Shown one piece after another: positions 1 to 8,202 of a DNA stretch of 64,000 nt (the stretch's first letter is position 1; each line of letters opens with the position of its first letter). The DNA comes from Ruegeria atlantica (GTDB lineage Bacteria; Pseudomonadota; Alphaproteobacteria; Rhodobacterales; Rhodobacteraceae), in assembly GCF_013032455.1 (NCBI RefSeq), contig NZ_WQCF01000010.1:62001-126000 (forward strand), in the 5' to 3' direction. A program made the translations under genes and the position numbers. The notes under the pieces are model-generated. The model was given only the letters and a program-made list of their open reading frames with translations. It was not told the origin of the DNA and made no database searches.

Positions 1-203
1 CGAAAGGCGTACACATTGCGTATTTGGTCATCGACGGCGTAATCGACACGGAAGACACCCGAACGAACTTCGCTCCCAACGAACCCGACGAGTTCTTTAT
101 CGATCCCCAGCACATTGCAGAAACGGCGTTGATGCTTGCGCATCAAGACAAATCTGCTTGGACGTTCGAACTCGATATTCGGCCATTCGGCGAGAAGTGG
201 TAA
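1..203 (+). CDS. Short-chain dehydrogenase/reductase (SDR), C-terminal fragment cut by the window edge
   Basis: The open frame enters from the left edge (first full codon at base 3) and stops at TAA 201-203, giving 66 residues. The tail, with a DPQHIAE stretch followed by AWTFELDIRPFGEKW, is typical of the C-terminus of a roseobacter SDR-family NAD(P)-dependent oxidoreductase. The Rossmann fold and the catalytic Ser-Tyr-Lys lie outside the window, so the substrate cannot be judged. The next 134 bases up to 338 show no gene. Confidence 0.72.
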   Translation, partial: KGVHIAYLVIDGVIDTEDTRTNFAPNEPDEFFIDPQHIAETALMLAHQDKSAWTFELDIRPFGEKW

Positions 204-337
204 AGGTACGGGCGATCCATTGGCTGCTTAGCGGACAAAGCTGCATTTCAGAGCGTTCTAGGAATTGTTCATTGTCTACCCGCTCGCGATAAGCGAGAAG
301 TATACCTGCCAGAAACATGCGATAGGTTTATCGGTCA

Positions 338-1009
338 ATGAAGCATTTGACGAGAAAAGTTGATGGCCGTAGATACGCCATACTGACTAACCCGCTACCT
401 ACAGAAATTCAGAACGTCCTTCCAGTTTTCCAATCTGCCTATCAGGAGCTTTGGGAAAACTGGATCGATCTTCAAAAAAATGGCCTAAAAGTCGACGTCG
501 CGGTCAAAGACGTACATGGATTAACGCCACAGCTAATAGGCGACCATGAAATGGGTGTTGGTAAGTTCCGATTGAAGGCTCTTTACGTTGACTTTCGTCA
601 GTTCTGGATGCAAAAATCTCCTATTGAATTCAACAAGGTATGCAACCTTCTATATAAGCATACTGAAAGCGATGTCGGTCGTGACACCATCAAAATTCTT
701 AAGTGCTATTGGAAGAAGGAACCCATTCTATTTGATAAACACTCTGTCTCTTCCAAGGACTTAATAGACGCAGTTTTCAACGGTGAGCTTTTCCATCGAG
801 ATGAAGGGAAGATAGACAATGTTTCCGGAGGCCATACGATGATTGCTGATGAATTTCTGGCCTCTGCTCTTTTCTTTGCCGTCTATGATAGAATTGCTGT
901 GCTACAGCGCCTCAATACTCTCCTTTTTTTAGCCTATCAGGGTAAACCGGCAATCGTTCTTTCAGATGCAATTCGATTTTCAGAACCTTACGACGGTCAA
1001 CCTTGGTGA
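338..1009 (+). CDS. Hypothetical protein, 223 aa, AT-rich orphan
   Basis: An ATG-initiated frame of 223 codons that I do not recognise. The product looks soluble: no signal peptide or convincing membrane helix, though a hydrophobic helix (EFLASALFFAVYDRIAVL) lies about residues 169-186. Charged and aromatic residues are frequent in the middle (DFRQFWMQKS). Base composition is clearly more AT-rich than gabD or the operon downstream, and the ribosome-binding site is weak, which fits recent acquisition. It stands alone: the SDR ends 134 bases upstream and gabD is convergent 258 bases downstream. It could be a cargo or defence-type gene, but nothing in the sequence shows this. Confidence 0.6.
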   Translation: MKHLTRKVDGRRYAILTNPLPTEIQNVLPVFQSAYQELWENWIDLQKNGLKVDVAVKDVHGLTPQLIGDHEMGVGKFRLKALYVDFRQFWMQKSPIEFNKVCNLLYKHTESDVGRDTIKILKCYWKKEPILFDKHSVSSKDLIDAVFNGELFHRDEGKIDNVSGGHTMIADEFLASALFFAVYDRIAVLQRLNTLLFLAYQGKPAIVLSDAIRFSEPYDGQPW

Positions 1010-1267
1010 CAAGGACAGCGAATCGACGAACGATCTAATTATCTGGAAACGATCCAACCGGTACTCGCTGGGCTAACAGCATGCTGCGTGAGCAAAGCAT
1101 TAGCCCCGCTGATTGGCAGCATTGGGCTCACTGCAGACATTGCCGGTCATCCCAAACGCCCCGACCGAAGTCAGCCCGGGCTGTGTTTCGGCTCCGTCCA
1201 TTGAAAGATGGCAACGCTTTGGATGCGCTTTAGAGGCAAGCGCACCCAAATAAATGGACCGGGTGGA

Positions 1268-2743
1268 TCAGACCGACATGCAGACGTATTTCATCTCAAG
1301 ATAGTCTTCCATGCCGTGATGGCTGCCTTCGCGACCCAGGCCGGATTGTTTGACGCCGCCAAACGGGCCCAACTCGGTCGAGATGATGCCGGTGTTCACG
1401 CCGACGATGCCATACTCCAGCGCTTCGGCCACTTTGTAGACGCGGCTCAGGTCCTTGGCATAGAAATACGAGGCCAGACCAAAGATCGTGTCGTTGGCCA
1501 TGGCGATAACATCGTCCTCATCTTCAAACTTAAACAGTGGTGCCAGCGGACCAAAGGTTTCGTCCTGCGCAACCATCATGTCCTGAGTGACGCCGGTCAC
1601 GATGGTCGGCTGGAAGAAGGTGCCGCCCAGATCATGGGGCAGACCTCCGGTTAGAACCGCGCCGCCCTTGTCGGTCACGTCCTTGATATGCTCTTTGACC
1701 TTTGCCACCGCATCTTCGTTGATCAGCGGGCCGGTGGTGGTGCCTTCGGAAAGGCCGTCGCCGACACTTAGCGCTTCAACGGCGGCTTTCAGTTTGGAGG
1801 CGAACTCATCATAGACACCCGCCTGCACGTAGATTCGGTTGGCGCAGACGCAGGTCTGTCCGTTGTTGCGGAACTTGCACAGCATCGCACCTTCGACGGC
1901 TGCATCCAGATCGGCGTCGTCAAAAACGATGAACGGCGCGTTGCCGCCCAGCTCCATCGAGCATTTCATCACCTGATCCGCAGCCTGACGCAGCAGAATG
2001 CGCCCCACTTCGGTTGATCCGGTAAAGGTCAGCTTGCGTACGCCAGGGTTTTCGCAGAATTCCTTGCCAGTCTCGCTGGCTTGTGTAGATGGTACCACGT
2101 TGAATACACCTGCGGGCACGCCCGCCTTCTCGGCCAACACAGCCAACACCAGCGCCGACAGGGGCGTTTCGGTGGCCGGACGTGCAACGAAAGCGCAGCC
2201 CGCAGCCAGCGCCGGGGCAGCCTTACGGGTAATCATCGCATTGGGGAAATTCCAAGGGGTGATTGAGGCCGCAACACCAATCGGCTGTTTCAATACCGTA
2301 ATCCGTTTATCACGCTGGTGACCCGGAATGGTCTCACCATAGACGCGTTTCGCCTCTTCGCCGAAGAACTCGATGAAGGAGGCACCATAGCCGATCTCAC
2401 CCACCGCCTCGGCCAAGGGTTTTCCTTGTTCGGCGGTTAGAATTTTGCCCAGATCCTCGGCATTATCCATCATCAGGTCGAACCAGCGACGCAGGATCGC
2501 TGCGCGTTCCTTGCCAGTCAATTTGGCCCATTCCTTTTGCGCAGCCTCAGCTTGTGCGATCGCTCCGGCCACCTGCGCACGGCTGACATCTGCCACCTCG
2601 GCCACCACGTCACCGCGGGCCGGATTGGTCACTGCAAAGGTGCCGTTGTCACCATCCACCCACTGACCGCCGATATAGGCCTTGGTCACTAGCAGATCGG
2701 GGTTCTTCAAAAGGGATTTCAGATCGGTTATCGCGTCCAGCAT
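1268..2743 (-). CDS. gabD: NAD(P)-dependent succinate-semialdehyde dehydrogenase
   Basis: A 491-residue aldehyde dehydrogenase of normal family length. It oxidises succinate semialdehyde to succinate, the last step of GABA breakdown, in the cytoplasm. Visible family marks are the cofactor-binding stretch ITPWNFPNAMITRK, the general-base region MELGGNAPFIVFDDADLD, the catalytic cysteine in NNGQTCVCANRIY and the C-terminal FGGVKQSGLGREGSHHG. The ATG at 2743 has a purine-rich stretch in front. No GABA transaminase is adjacent, so the role comes from sequence resemblance alone; a related semialdehyde such as glutarate semialdehyde is possible. It is transcribed away from the coiled-coil operon across a shared 270-base AT-rich region. 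Confidence 0.88.
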   Translation of the reverse strand: MLDAITDLKSLLKNPDLLVTKAYIGGQWVDGDNGTFAVTNPARGDVVAEVADVSRAQVAGAIAQAEAAQKEWAKLTGKERAAILRRWFDLMMDNAEDLGKILTAEQGKPLAEAVGEIGYGASFIEFFGEEAKRVYGETIPGHQRDKRITVLKQPIGVAASITPWNFPNAMITRKAAPALAAGCAFVARPATETPLSALVLAVLAEKAGVPAGVFNVVPSTQASETGKEFCENPGVRKLTFTGSTEVGRILLRQAADQVMKCSMELGGNAPFIVFDDADLDAAVEGAMLCKFRNNGQTCVCANRIYVQAGVYDEFASKLKAAVEALSVGDGLSEGTTTGPLINEDAVAKVKEHIKDVTDKGGAVLTGGLPHDLGGTFFQPTIVTGVTQDMMVAQDETFGPLAPLFKFEDEDDVIAMANDTIFGLASYFYAKDLSRVYKVAEALEYGIVGVNTGIISTELGPFGGVKQSGLGREGSHHGMEDYLEMKYVCMSV

Positions 2744-2835
2744 GGGTCAGCCTCCGGCAAGAAATTGGGTCATCGCACCCAATCAGGTGGGATATTGAAT
2801 GTCTATGTCCACAATGGCCGACGGATCAATCCAGA

Positions 2836-2871
2836 TTTGATCAAATTCTCCAATTTGCGAATTAATTTCGC
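2836..2871. promoter_or_regulatory. Palindromic sites in the gabD / coiled-coil operon divergent region
   Basis: The AT-rich region 2744-3013 separates two divergent genes. It holds a perfect 10-base palindrome TTTGATCAAA (2836-2845) and, 12 bases on, an inverted repeat GCGAA-ttaat-TTCGC (2857-2871). Either could be an operator for gabD or the 3014 operon. No regulator is encoded beside them and no clear promoter hexamer pair fixes a start, so this is a candidate only. Confidence 0.3.
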
Positions 2872-3013
2872 ATCCCGGCTTGGTCAAATTTCGCGCCTAT
2901 CTTTTTCGGGCTGAGTTTGTCAAAGTTTGGCGAAATATTGGACCCAAGGGGATGTAAATCATCATAACATTCCCTATCTTATTGGGTAATTAAAGAAAAA
3001 AGGGATAGCAGAG

Positions 3014-4093
3014 ATGTCGAACCATCAATTTGATGCCTTGATCGAAGAAACTCAGAACAAGGTACGCGAAAGCCAGTCACAAATTGAAAGCCTGACGTCG
3101 CGGATCGACGCCGCACGCGCCAAGATCGGAACCGCTGAGGCGGATATCGACATCGAAAACGCCACTTTGGAAGATGTACATGCCCATACCGAGGTGATGA
3201 ACGCCAACATCGCCGAGCTGATCATGGGGCTGGACGATGTCACCAATGCGTTCTCTAAAGATTTCGACGAGATGCGCTCGAAAACCGGTTGGGAATCGTT
3301 CGTTGGTATTTTCGCCAAGGCCAAGTCCGAGTCCATGCGGCAAGAGCGGATGCGCACCGCCAATATCGATGACAAGCTGCAGGACCTGATTGCGAAATCC
3401 GACGTGATCGTGAAGCTGCTGGAAGGGCAGTTGGCCGTGTTGGAGGAACAGCGCGTGAAGGTTGAGGACAACCTGACCGTCACACTGGACGACCGCGAGG
3501 CAACCGTGGCCGAGCTGGAGGCTTTGCGGGCCGAGATTCAAGGCATGGATCCGACGATAATCACGCTGGAGAACAAGATCAGCGTCGAACAGGACGCCGC
3601 CGCGCGGACCCAGCTTGAGACCGAGCTGGCCGAGCTGAACAAGCAGTACAACGCCAAGGTTCAGGAAGAGCAGGTCAAGCTGGCCAAATCGCAGACGTTG
3701 GAGCGCTATATCGAAAAGGGCAAGACTTGGGTCGATTCACTGCAGAACCAGGCGGCGACGCAGATGGTGCTGATCAACAAGTTGCAAACAGACACGCAAC
3801 AGCGCGTGGTGCTGTATGACGCCCTGACCAAATCGCTGAAAACCGCGCAGCAGCAGGACGTGGCCCACCGCATAAACGAGATCGGCGTGCAGACGGATCA
3901 AGAGGCGCAAACCGCCATGGCCGCCATCGGCACCGCGACCAACCAGAAGATGGCCGACATGCTCGAGGCGCACGAGGACCACATGGTCTTCGCCCGCGAC
4001 GTGCTGGAGAAAAAGGCCAAGGCGGATGAACGCTTTGCCCGCCGGTTTGCCTCGATTGTCGAGAAGCACGATAAGAATTTGTATGGTGGGTGA
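3014..4093 (+). CDS. Long coiled-coil protein, first gene of an uncharacterised operon
   Basis: 359 residues, almost entirely helical: heptad-like runs rich in Glu, Gln, Lys and Ala cover residues 5-75, 115-235 and 240-350. A less regular segment about residues 80-110 (GWESFVGIFAKAKSESMRQ) resembles an amphipathic helix. There is no signal peptide or membrane span. The layout recalls TelA/KlaA-type or ESCRT-III/PspA-like filament proteins, but I see no diagnostic motif and this is architecture only. The start has an AGGGA-type Shine-Dalgarno. Its end overlaps the next gene by 11 bases, so it is probably co-translated with it. Its place next to a AAA+ ATPase gene suggests it could be that enzyme's substrate or scaffold. 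Confidence 0.7.
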   Translation: MSNHQFDALIEETQNKVRESQSQIESLTSRIDAARAKIGTAEADIDIENATLEDVHAHTEVMNANIAELIMGLDDVTNAFSKDFDEMRSKTGWESFVGIFAKAKSESMRQERMRTANIDDKLQDLIAKSDVIVKLLEGQLAVLEEQRVKVEDNLTVTLDDREATVAELEALRAEIQGMDPTIITLENKISVEQDAAARTQLETELAELNKQYNAKVQEEQVKLAKSQTLERYIEKGKTWVDSLQNQAATQMVLINKLQTDTQQRVVLYDALTKSLKTAQQQDVAHRINEIGVQTDQEAQTAMAAIGTATNQKMADMLEAHEDHMVFARDVLEKKAKADERFARRFASIVEKHDKNLYGG

Positions 4094-4349
4094 ACTGTCA
4101 AAGCAGAGCGGAAACAAACTCCTTTGGATCGGCTGTGCACTGGTAGTTTGGCCGTTTGCGACAATGTTCCTGCTGTGGCTTTATGCTAGCACTGAAATTG
4201 GAAAGGATGTTTCGCTCCTATGGGGTTTCCTTACTTGGTTGTTAGGAACTGCAAGCGTTCCAATCGGACTGTTGTTGATTGTTTGGTTTCTTTCAAAAAA
4301 GTTGATTTCCACAGTTACAGTTTGGCGCTCAGGTATCTCCGATGACTGA
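4083..4349 (+). CDS. Small two-TM membrane protein, AT-rich
   Basis: 88 residues from ATG 4083. A reading frame extends further upstream, but only inside the preceding gene. Two hydrophobic helices are clear: about residues 12-33 (WIGCALVVWPFATMFLLWLY) and 46-68 (TWLLGTASVPIGLLLIVWFL), followed by a short basic tail. It overlaps the coiled-coil gene by 11 bases and the next gene by 8, so it is probably translated as part of the operon. Codon use is visibly more AT-rich than both flanking genes, which suggests a later insertion into a pre-existing gene pair. It might anchor the coiled-coil protein at the membrane; no family was recognised. Confidence 0.6.
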   Translation: MVGELSKQSGNKLLWIGCALVVWPFATMFLLWLYASTEIGKDVSLLWGFLTWLLGTASVPIGLLLIVWFLSKKLISTVTVWRSGISDD

Positions 4350-5460
4350 CCCCACCCAAGACCATGTCGGCCTGACCGACACCTTCGCCTCACGCCGCTA
4401 TTTCCGCAAGTTTGAGGTGATCACCGTCCACCTCCTGCGCGTGGCCGCGACGATGGAGGCTGAGGGCGCGATCAGCAAACAAGAGGTGCGGATCGTGTCG
4501 CGCTACCTGTCGGGGCTGCTCTACACGTTCCGTGCGCTCAGCATGAAATACCTGCTGGTCGGGCGCGATACGGGGCGGTTCTTTGGCAGCCTTGCGATGG
4601 ACAAGCGCGACAGCGGGTTTCCGGTGGCGGCCGAGTTGCTGACCATGGCCAACGACGCGCAGCAGGCGCAGGTGCATCTGGCGAATATGCCCTCGGAAGA
4701 CGATCTAAAAACCGACATGGTTCGTACCATCATCGGGGATCAGGAAATCCCCACCAAACTGCAGTTCGCGCTGTCCCAAAGGCTCTATTACGAGGAATTG
4801 CTGAAAGGAGAGCTGTTCTGGGCCCGCAACGATCCCGAATGTCACTGGATCGGGAATGAGGGTGACCGGCGCAAGTTCATGATCCATTGGGCGGTCTACG
4901 ACAGCCAGATCAACCTGCCGGTCATCTACCTGATGCAGCTTGAGGACAGCGGCAAGACCGCCCTGCCCAAAGATCAACGTCGCTGGCCCGAGGTGCAGGC
5001 CCATCTGATGGCGCAATCCTTGGGCGGGCTGAAACTGGTGACCATCGCCAAGGGCTTCGATCAGGATTTCGACGACCTGCATCCCAAACACATGCGCCGC
5101 ATCCATGTGGGGCCGATGTATTCCTCGGCCTATACCGAGCAATCCGGCCCGTTACGGCAGGTGCTGGAGGATGCGCAGGCGCCCGAAGGTCAGGACTGGT
5201 CGCTAGCCTGGACCACCGAAGAGCTGCAAAGCGAAGAGGTGGTCGAAGAGCGCGCCGGATGGTTTTCGACCGTCGAGCGCGAGGTGTTTGCGTTGGACCC
5301 GTTCGGCGGGCAGGGGGCCGAGACCGGAGCGACACGGACACAACGCTCAATCATCCTGCCCCAGCGCCCGTTTCAGGTACTGGCCGAGCGCAACCCTCCG
5401 GGCTTTGCCGATGTGCGCAAGTTCGTCGTCAGCAAGACTGGGCAGGTGTTGAGATATTAG
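4342..5460 (+). CDS. Uncharacterised 372-aa protein of the AAA+ operon
   Basis: 372 residues, soluble in appearance, no family recognised. The N-terminal third is helical (residues 20-125), the middle is rich in Trp and Tyr (HWIGNEGDRRKFMIHWAVYD), and the C-terminal 80 residues look less ordered and end in FVVSKTGQVLRY. No nucleotide-binding or metal motif is evident. GC-rich codon use matches the AAA+ and 445-aa genes, so these probably form the old core of the operon with the coiled-coil gene. The start overlaps the small membrane-protein gene by 8 bases. After its stop comes a 55-base gap holding a hairpin repeat before the ATPase. It might act as an adaptor for the ATPase. Confidence 0.65.
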   Translation: MTDPTQDHVGLTDTFASRRYFRKFEVITVHLLRVAATMEAEGAISKQEVRIVSRYLSGLLYTFRALSMKYLLVGRDTGRFFGSLAMDKRDSGFPVAAELLTMANDAQQAQVHLANMPSEDDLKTDMVRTIIGDQEIPTKLQFALSQRLYYEELLKGELFWARNDPECHWIGNEGDRRKFMIHWAVYDSQINLPVIYLMQLEDSGKTALPKDQRRWPEVQAHLMAQSLGGLKLVTIAKGFDQDFDDLHPKHMRRIHVGPMYSSAYTEQSGPLRQVLEDAQAPEGQDWSLAWTTEELQSEEVVEERAGWFSTVEREVFALDPFGGQGAETGATRTQRSIILPQRPFQVLAERNPPGFADVRKFVVSKTGQVLRY

Positions 5461-5464
5461 ATTT

Positions 5465-5498
5465 CGCCTTCGGCGAGAGTATTTTTGAAAAGATGAAG
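5465..5498 (+). repeat. Intergenic hairpin repeat, copy 1 (TATTTTT-N4-AGATGAAG)
   Basis: A short hairpin CGCC-ttc-GGCG (5465-5475) is followed by TATTTTT, four bases, then AGATGAAG (5480-5498). The same TATTTTT-N4-AGATGAAG pattern with the same spacing, also behind a hairpin, occurs at 56787-56827. Hairpin plus T-run could act as a weak terminator or processing site between the 372-aa gene and the AAA+ gene. From memory, similar sequences are common just after genes in Rhodobacteraceae; a genome search would settle that. Confidence 0.55.
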
Positions 5499-5515
5499 CA
5501 AGGGCGGTTTTTGAA

Positions 5516-7447
5516 ATGAGTTTGACGTCAGATCAGATGGAATTACGCGAAGTCGACATTCGCAAGCATTATCCGGCCGCGACCGCCTTGCTGAACGGGT
5601 TCGAACATGCACCGCGGATTGTAAAGGTCGTTGAGACGTCGACGGAACGGTCGCCGGGGGTGCCGACTGGGCGGCGCTTCCGGTCCACGACGCCGGGGTT
5701 GGTGACACGGCGCACCGTGCGCACGGATGGGGTGCATCTGGTTGAACGGATTGAGGCCTCGGATGATGGCGATACGTTGGTCTCGCCTCCTCAAGCGACG
5801 ACACAGCAGGCGATCCGCCGCGCTATCGCCATCGCTCTGGCCGTGGGTGAGGCTTATGCGGAACAGACCCCGCTGGCCGATCTGAAACGCGCGAATCTGG
5901 CCGGGGACTTGTCCGCCGCGCGTAAAACCGAGTTCTCGGAGCTGCTGACGGCGGAGGCGCTCATTACGTCGCACGTGTTCGGTAACGCGCTGGCTTACCT
6001 GATGTCCTCGCATTTGGGCGAAACAACTGTTGATATCGGCGAGATCGAAGAGGTTCTGACCGATAATGGCCAGCTTGCCCTGCACGGCGCGCTGTGGGAG
6101 CTGGACCAAACGCTCGCCAAACACGCCCCGAACGACGCCCACCTGATTGCGGCCACCAGTGCCCATGCGGAACAACTGATGGATAAGGCGGCCCTGCGCG
6201 CCCAGTCCGCTGGCCATCTGGCCCCATTCCAGAACGCTGCCTGGCATATTGAGGCTGATGATCTGACGATCCGGGGGTTTGAACCGGCCTCCAAAGCCAA
6301 ATCCACCACCCTGACCATGACGTTTAAGAAACCGAACGAGGTGGTGGGCAACCACATCGCCAAGTATCAGGCGATGAAGCTGGCCAAGATGGTGATGGCC
6401 TACGACTTCGACCGACGCCTGAACCCGTTTGCCGAGCTTGGCGGCTTCATCTTTACCTTCATGGGCGACGGCAAACCGGGCACCGGCAAGACCACCCTGA
6501 TCCAGATGATGGCCGGGCTGATCAACGATTACTGCCAGAACGCAGGCTATCCGTTCCGCTATCAGAACCTGAGCACCGACAATATCGACAGCTATCAGGG
6601 CAAGTCCGGCCAGAACGCCAAAGCGTTTATCAACACGATCATCGACCCCTCGGTTATCGGCTTCGGCACCATCGACGATATCGACCAGCTGGCGGGTAAA
6701 CGCGGCGACCGGCAGTCCTCGGCCGGGCAGCTGGAAATCACCGCCGTGCTGATGGAGAGCTTTGCGGGTGCTAATACCGTCGTGCGCGGCAATTGCACCT
6801 TTGGCATGTTCTCGAACTATCCCGAGAATGTGGACGACGCCCTGCGCCAACGGGCGGGTGCGCGGTTTCTGGTGGACGGCCCGCAAACGCGCGAGGATTA
6901 CATCGACATCCTGCACCTGCTGATGGGCCGCAACCACGACATCCCTCTTGGTGAGCACGAAGCCTATGCCGCGCAGGAGATCAAAAAGGCCGTCGCCGCC
7001 AGTTTCGAAAGCCACTCTCGCCCGCATGAAGACGCTCTGCTGCAGGTCTACGACCAAGTGTCCGGCGAGATCGGCCAGATGGACACGATCGCCAAGCTGG
7101 GCACCTACCTCAAGGCGATCCAAGCCGCCGATGAGCGCTTTACCGGCCGCGCGATCAAGAACATCACTGACGCGGTCAAGGTCCGCGCGATGGATTTTGA
7201 ACTGCCCGACGAGTGGATGGAAAACCCCGACCTGTTCCTGTTCCGCGATTACGACACCAAGAAGGCCATGATCGAGGACCTGCGCCAGCCGATCACGGTC
7301 GAGATGGTGATGCAAGAGATCAACCGCTACGCCGACAGCGAGTTCCGCTATGCCGACAAGAGCGACGAGGTCGCCATCGAGAACGCCGTCCGCGAGATGG
7401 GCCGGATGGAAGAGGCCAAGCGGCGGTATTTGGAGGAACGGGGGTGA
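5516..7447 (+). CDS. AAA+ ATPase of an uncharacterised operon
   Basis: 643 residues. The N-terminal ~300 are of unknown fold and helical. The AAA+ core follows: Walker A GKPGTGKT at residues 319-326; a Walker B-like IDDID at 386-390, where classic AAA proteins have IDEID, so the catalytic Glu appears to be Asp; and a second region of homology SNYPENVDDALRQRAGARF from residue 433, as in Cdc48/Vps4/FtsH-type enzymes. The C-terminal ~150 residues are helical and charged. There is no transmembrane segment or protease motif. It probably remodels a protein assembly, plausibly the coiled-coil partner. The stop overlaps the next start by 4 bases (GTGA). Confidence 0.78.
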   Translation: MSLTSDQMELREVDIRKHYPAATALLNGFEHAPRIVKVVETSTERSPGVPTGRRFRSTTPGLVTRRTVRTDGVHLVERIEASDDGDTLVSPPQATTQQAIRRAIAIALAVGEAYAEQTPLADLKRANLAGDLSAARKTEFSELLTAEALITSHVFGNALAYLMSSHLGETTVDIGEIEEVLTDNGQLALHGALWELDQTLAKHAPNDAHLIAATSAHAEQLMDKAALRAQSAGHLAPFQNAAWHIEADDLTIRGFEPASKAKSTTLTMTFKKPNEVVGNHIAKYQAMKLAKMVMAYDFDRRLNPFAELGGFIFTFMGDGKPGTGKTTLIQMMAGLINDYCQNAGYPFRYQNLSTDNIDSYQGKSGQNAKAFINTIIDPSVIGFGTIDDIDQLAGKRGDRQSSAGQLEITAVLMESFAGANTVVRGNCTFGMFSNYPENVDDALRQRAGARFLVDGPQTREDYIDILHLLMGRNHDIPLGEHEAYAAQEIKKAVAASFESHSRPHEDALLQVYDQVSGEIGQMDTIAKLGTYLKAIQAADERFTGRAIKNITDAVKVRAMDFELPDEWMENPDLFLFRDYDTKKAMIEDLRQPITVEMVMQEINRYADSEFRYADKSDEVAIENAVREMGRMEEAKRRYLEERG

Positions 7448-8202
7448 AGAAGGAGGAGCTATACAAGCAAAAACCATTTGTTGTTGGGGGTTTGCTTTCA
7501 GTTCTAATCATTGGGGTTTTTGCTTATTTCTTGTCAGTTGGCGAGGTATGCGATTGGGCGAATGTCTGCGAGACGAAATGGCAGTATTTACAGAGTGCTT
7601 CTCCCAATGAAATAGGAGACACTCTAGCCGGATTTGCCGGGACACTAGCGTTTATTTGGATTGTCGTGACGGTTTGGTTGCAAGCCGAAGAGCTACAAGA
7701 GCAACGAAAAGAATTTGTCAAAATGGCTGACGCTCAATCCAATCAGTTCAAATTGATATCCAGCCAACAAGAAGATGTAAATCAAGAAGCTGTTCTACTT
7801 GGAGTCAAACGCCGACTTGAAGAGCTTGATCGCGCCAGTGTCGGTTTTTTTGTCAGTGGATTGCAGCCGCCCCATAACTATAGTCAACTGAGTTTAGTGC
7901 CCAGAAAGAAGAATTTAGAAGTCGAGAAGTACTACTTAGCACTGAATGACCATCTAAGTACTGCAGCCCAGCTTCTTGCCGAAGGGCGAGTAAATCTGGA
8001 AATGAGCAATGATAACGGTTTTTGTGGCCAGAAAGCTCAGATCATTGAAGCGCTCTCGTACTTGAAGGGGCTGCTCTTGAGAAAGAGCAATCTCTCCCTT
8101 GCAGGGAAAATGTACCAGAGCGATCTAAAGATCGGAAATACTGTTATTCTGTTAGATAAAGTACTGGCTCTGCATTCCGAAAGCGACGGTCGCTCCTTAT
8201 GA
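7444..8202 (+). CDS. Two-TM membrane protein with cytoplasmic coiled coil, AT-rich insertion in the operon
   Basis: 252 residues from GTG 7444, which overlaps the AAA+ stop by 4 bases; its own stop overlaps the next ATG by 4. TM1 lies about residues 12-31 (VVGGLLSVLIIGVFAYFLSV) and TM2 about 59-77 (FAGTLAFIWIVVTVWLQ). TM2 runs straight into a charged coiled coil (EELQEQRKEFVKMADAQ). This TM-then-LQ-EEL-QR layout is familiar from small membrane proteins annotated as putative phage abortive-infection proteins, but that is resemblance only. Its AT-rich codon use differs sharply from both neighbours, so it looks like a cargo gene inserted neatly between core genes. Confidence 0.62.
   Translation: MKKEELYKQKPFVVGGLLSVLIIGVFAYFLSVGEVCDWANVCETKWQYLQSASPNEIGDTLAGFAGTLAFIWIVVTVWLQAEELQEQRKEFVKMADAQSNQFKLISSQQEDVNQEAVLLGVKRRLEELDRASVGFFVSGLQPPHNYSQLSLVPRKKNLEVEKYYLALNDHLSTAAQLLAEGRVNLEMSNDNGFCGQKAQIIEALSYLKGLLLRKSNLSLAGKMYQSDLKIGNTVILLDKVLALHSESDGRSL

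Noticed and set aside
1010..1267. Possible decayed reading frame between the orphan gene and gabD
   Set aside because: A start-less frame of about 40 codons (ending near 1254) looks protein-like, but no start or family can be shown.
5543..7477. 644-codon open frame on the minus strand opposite the AAA+ gene
   Set aside because: The plus-strand frame has clear AAA+ motifs and translational coupling; the antisense frame has no recognisable domain and is a by-product of GC-rich codon use.
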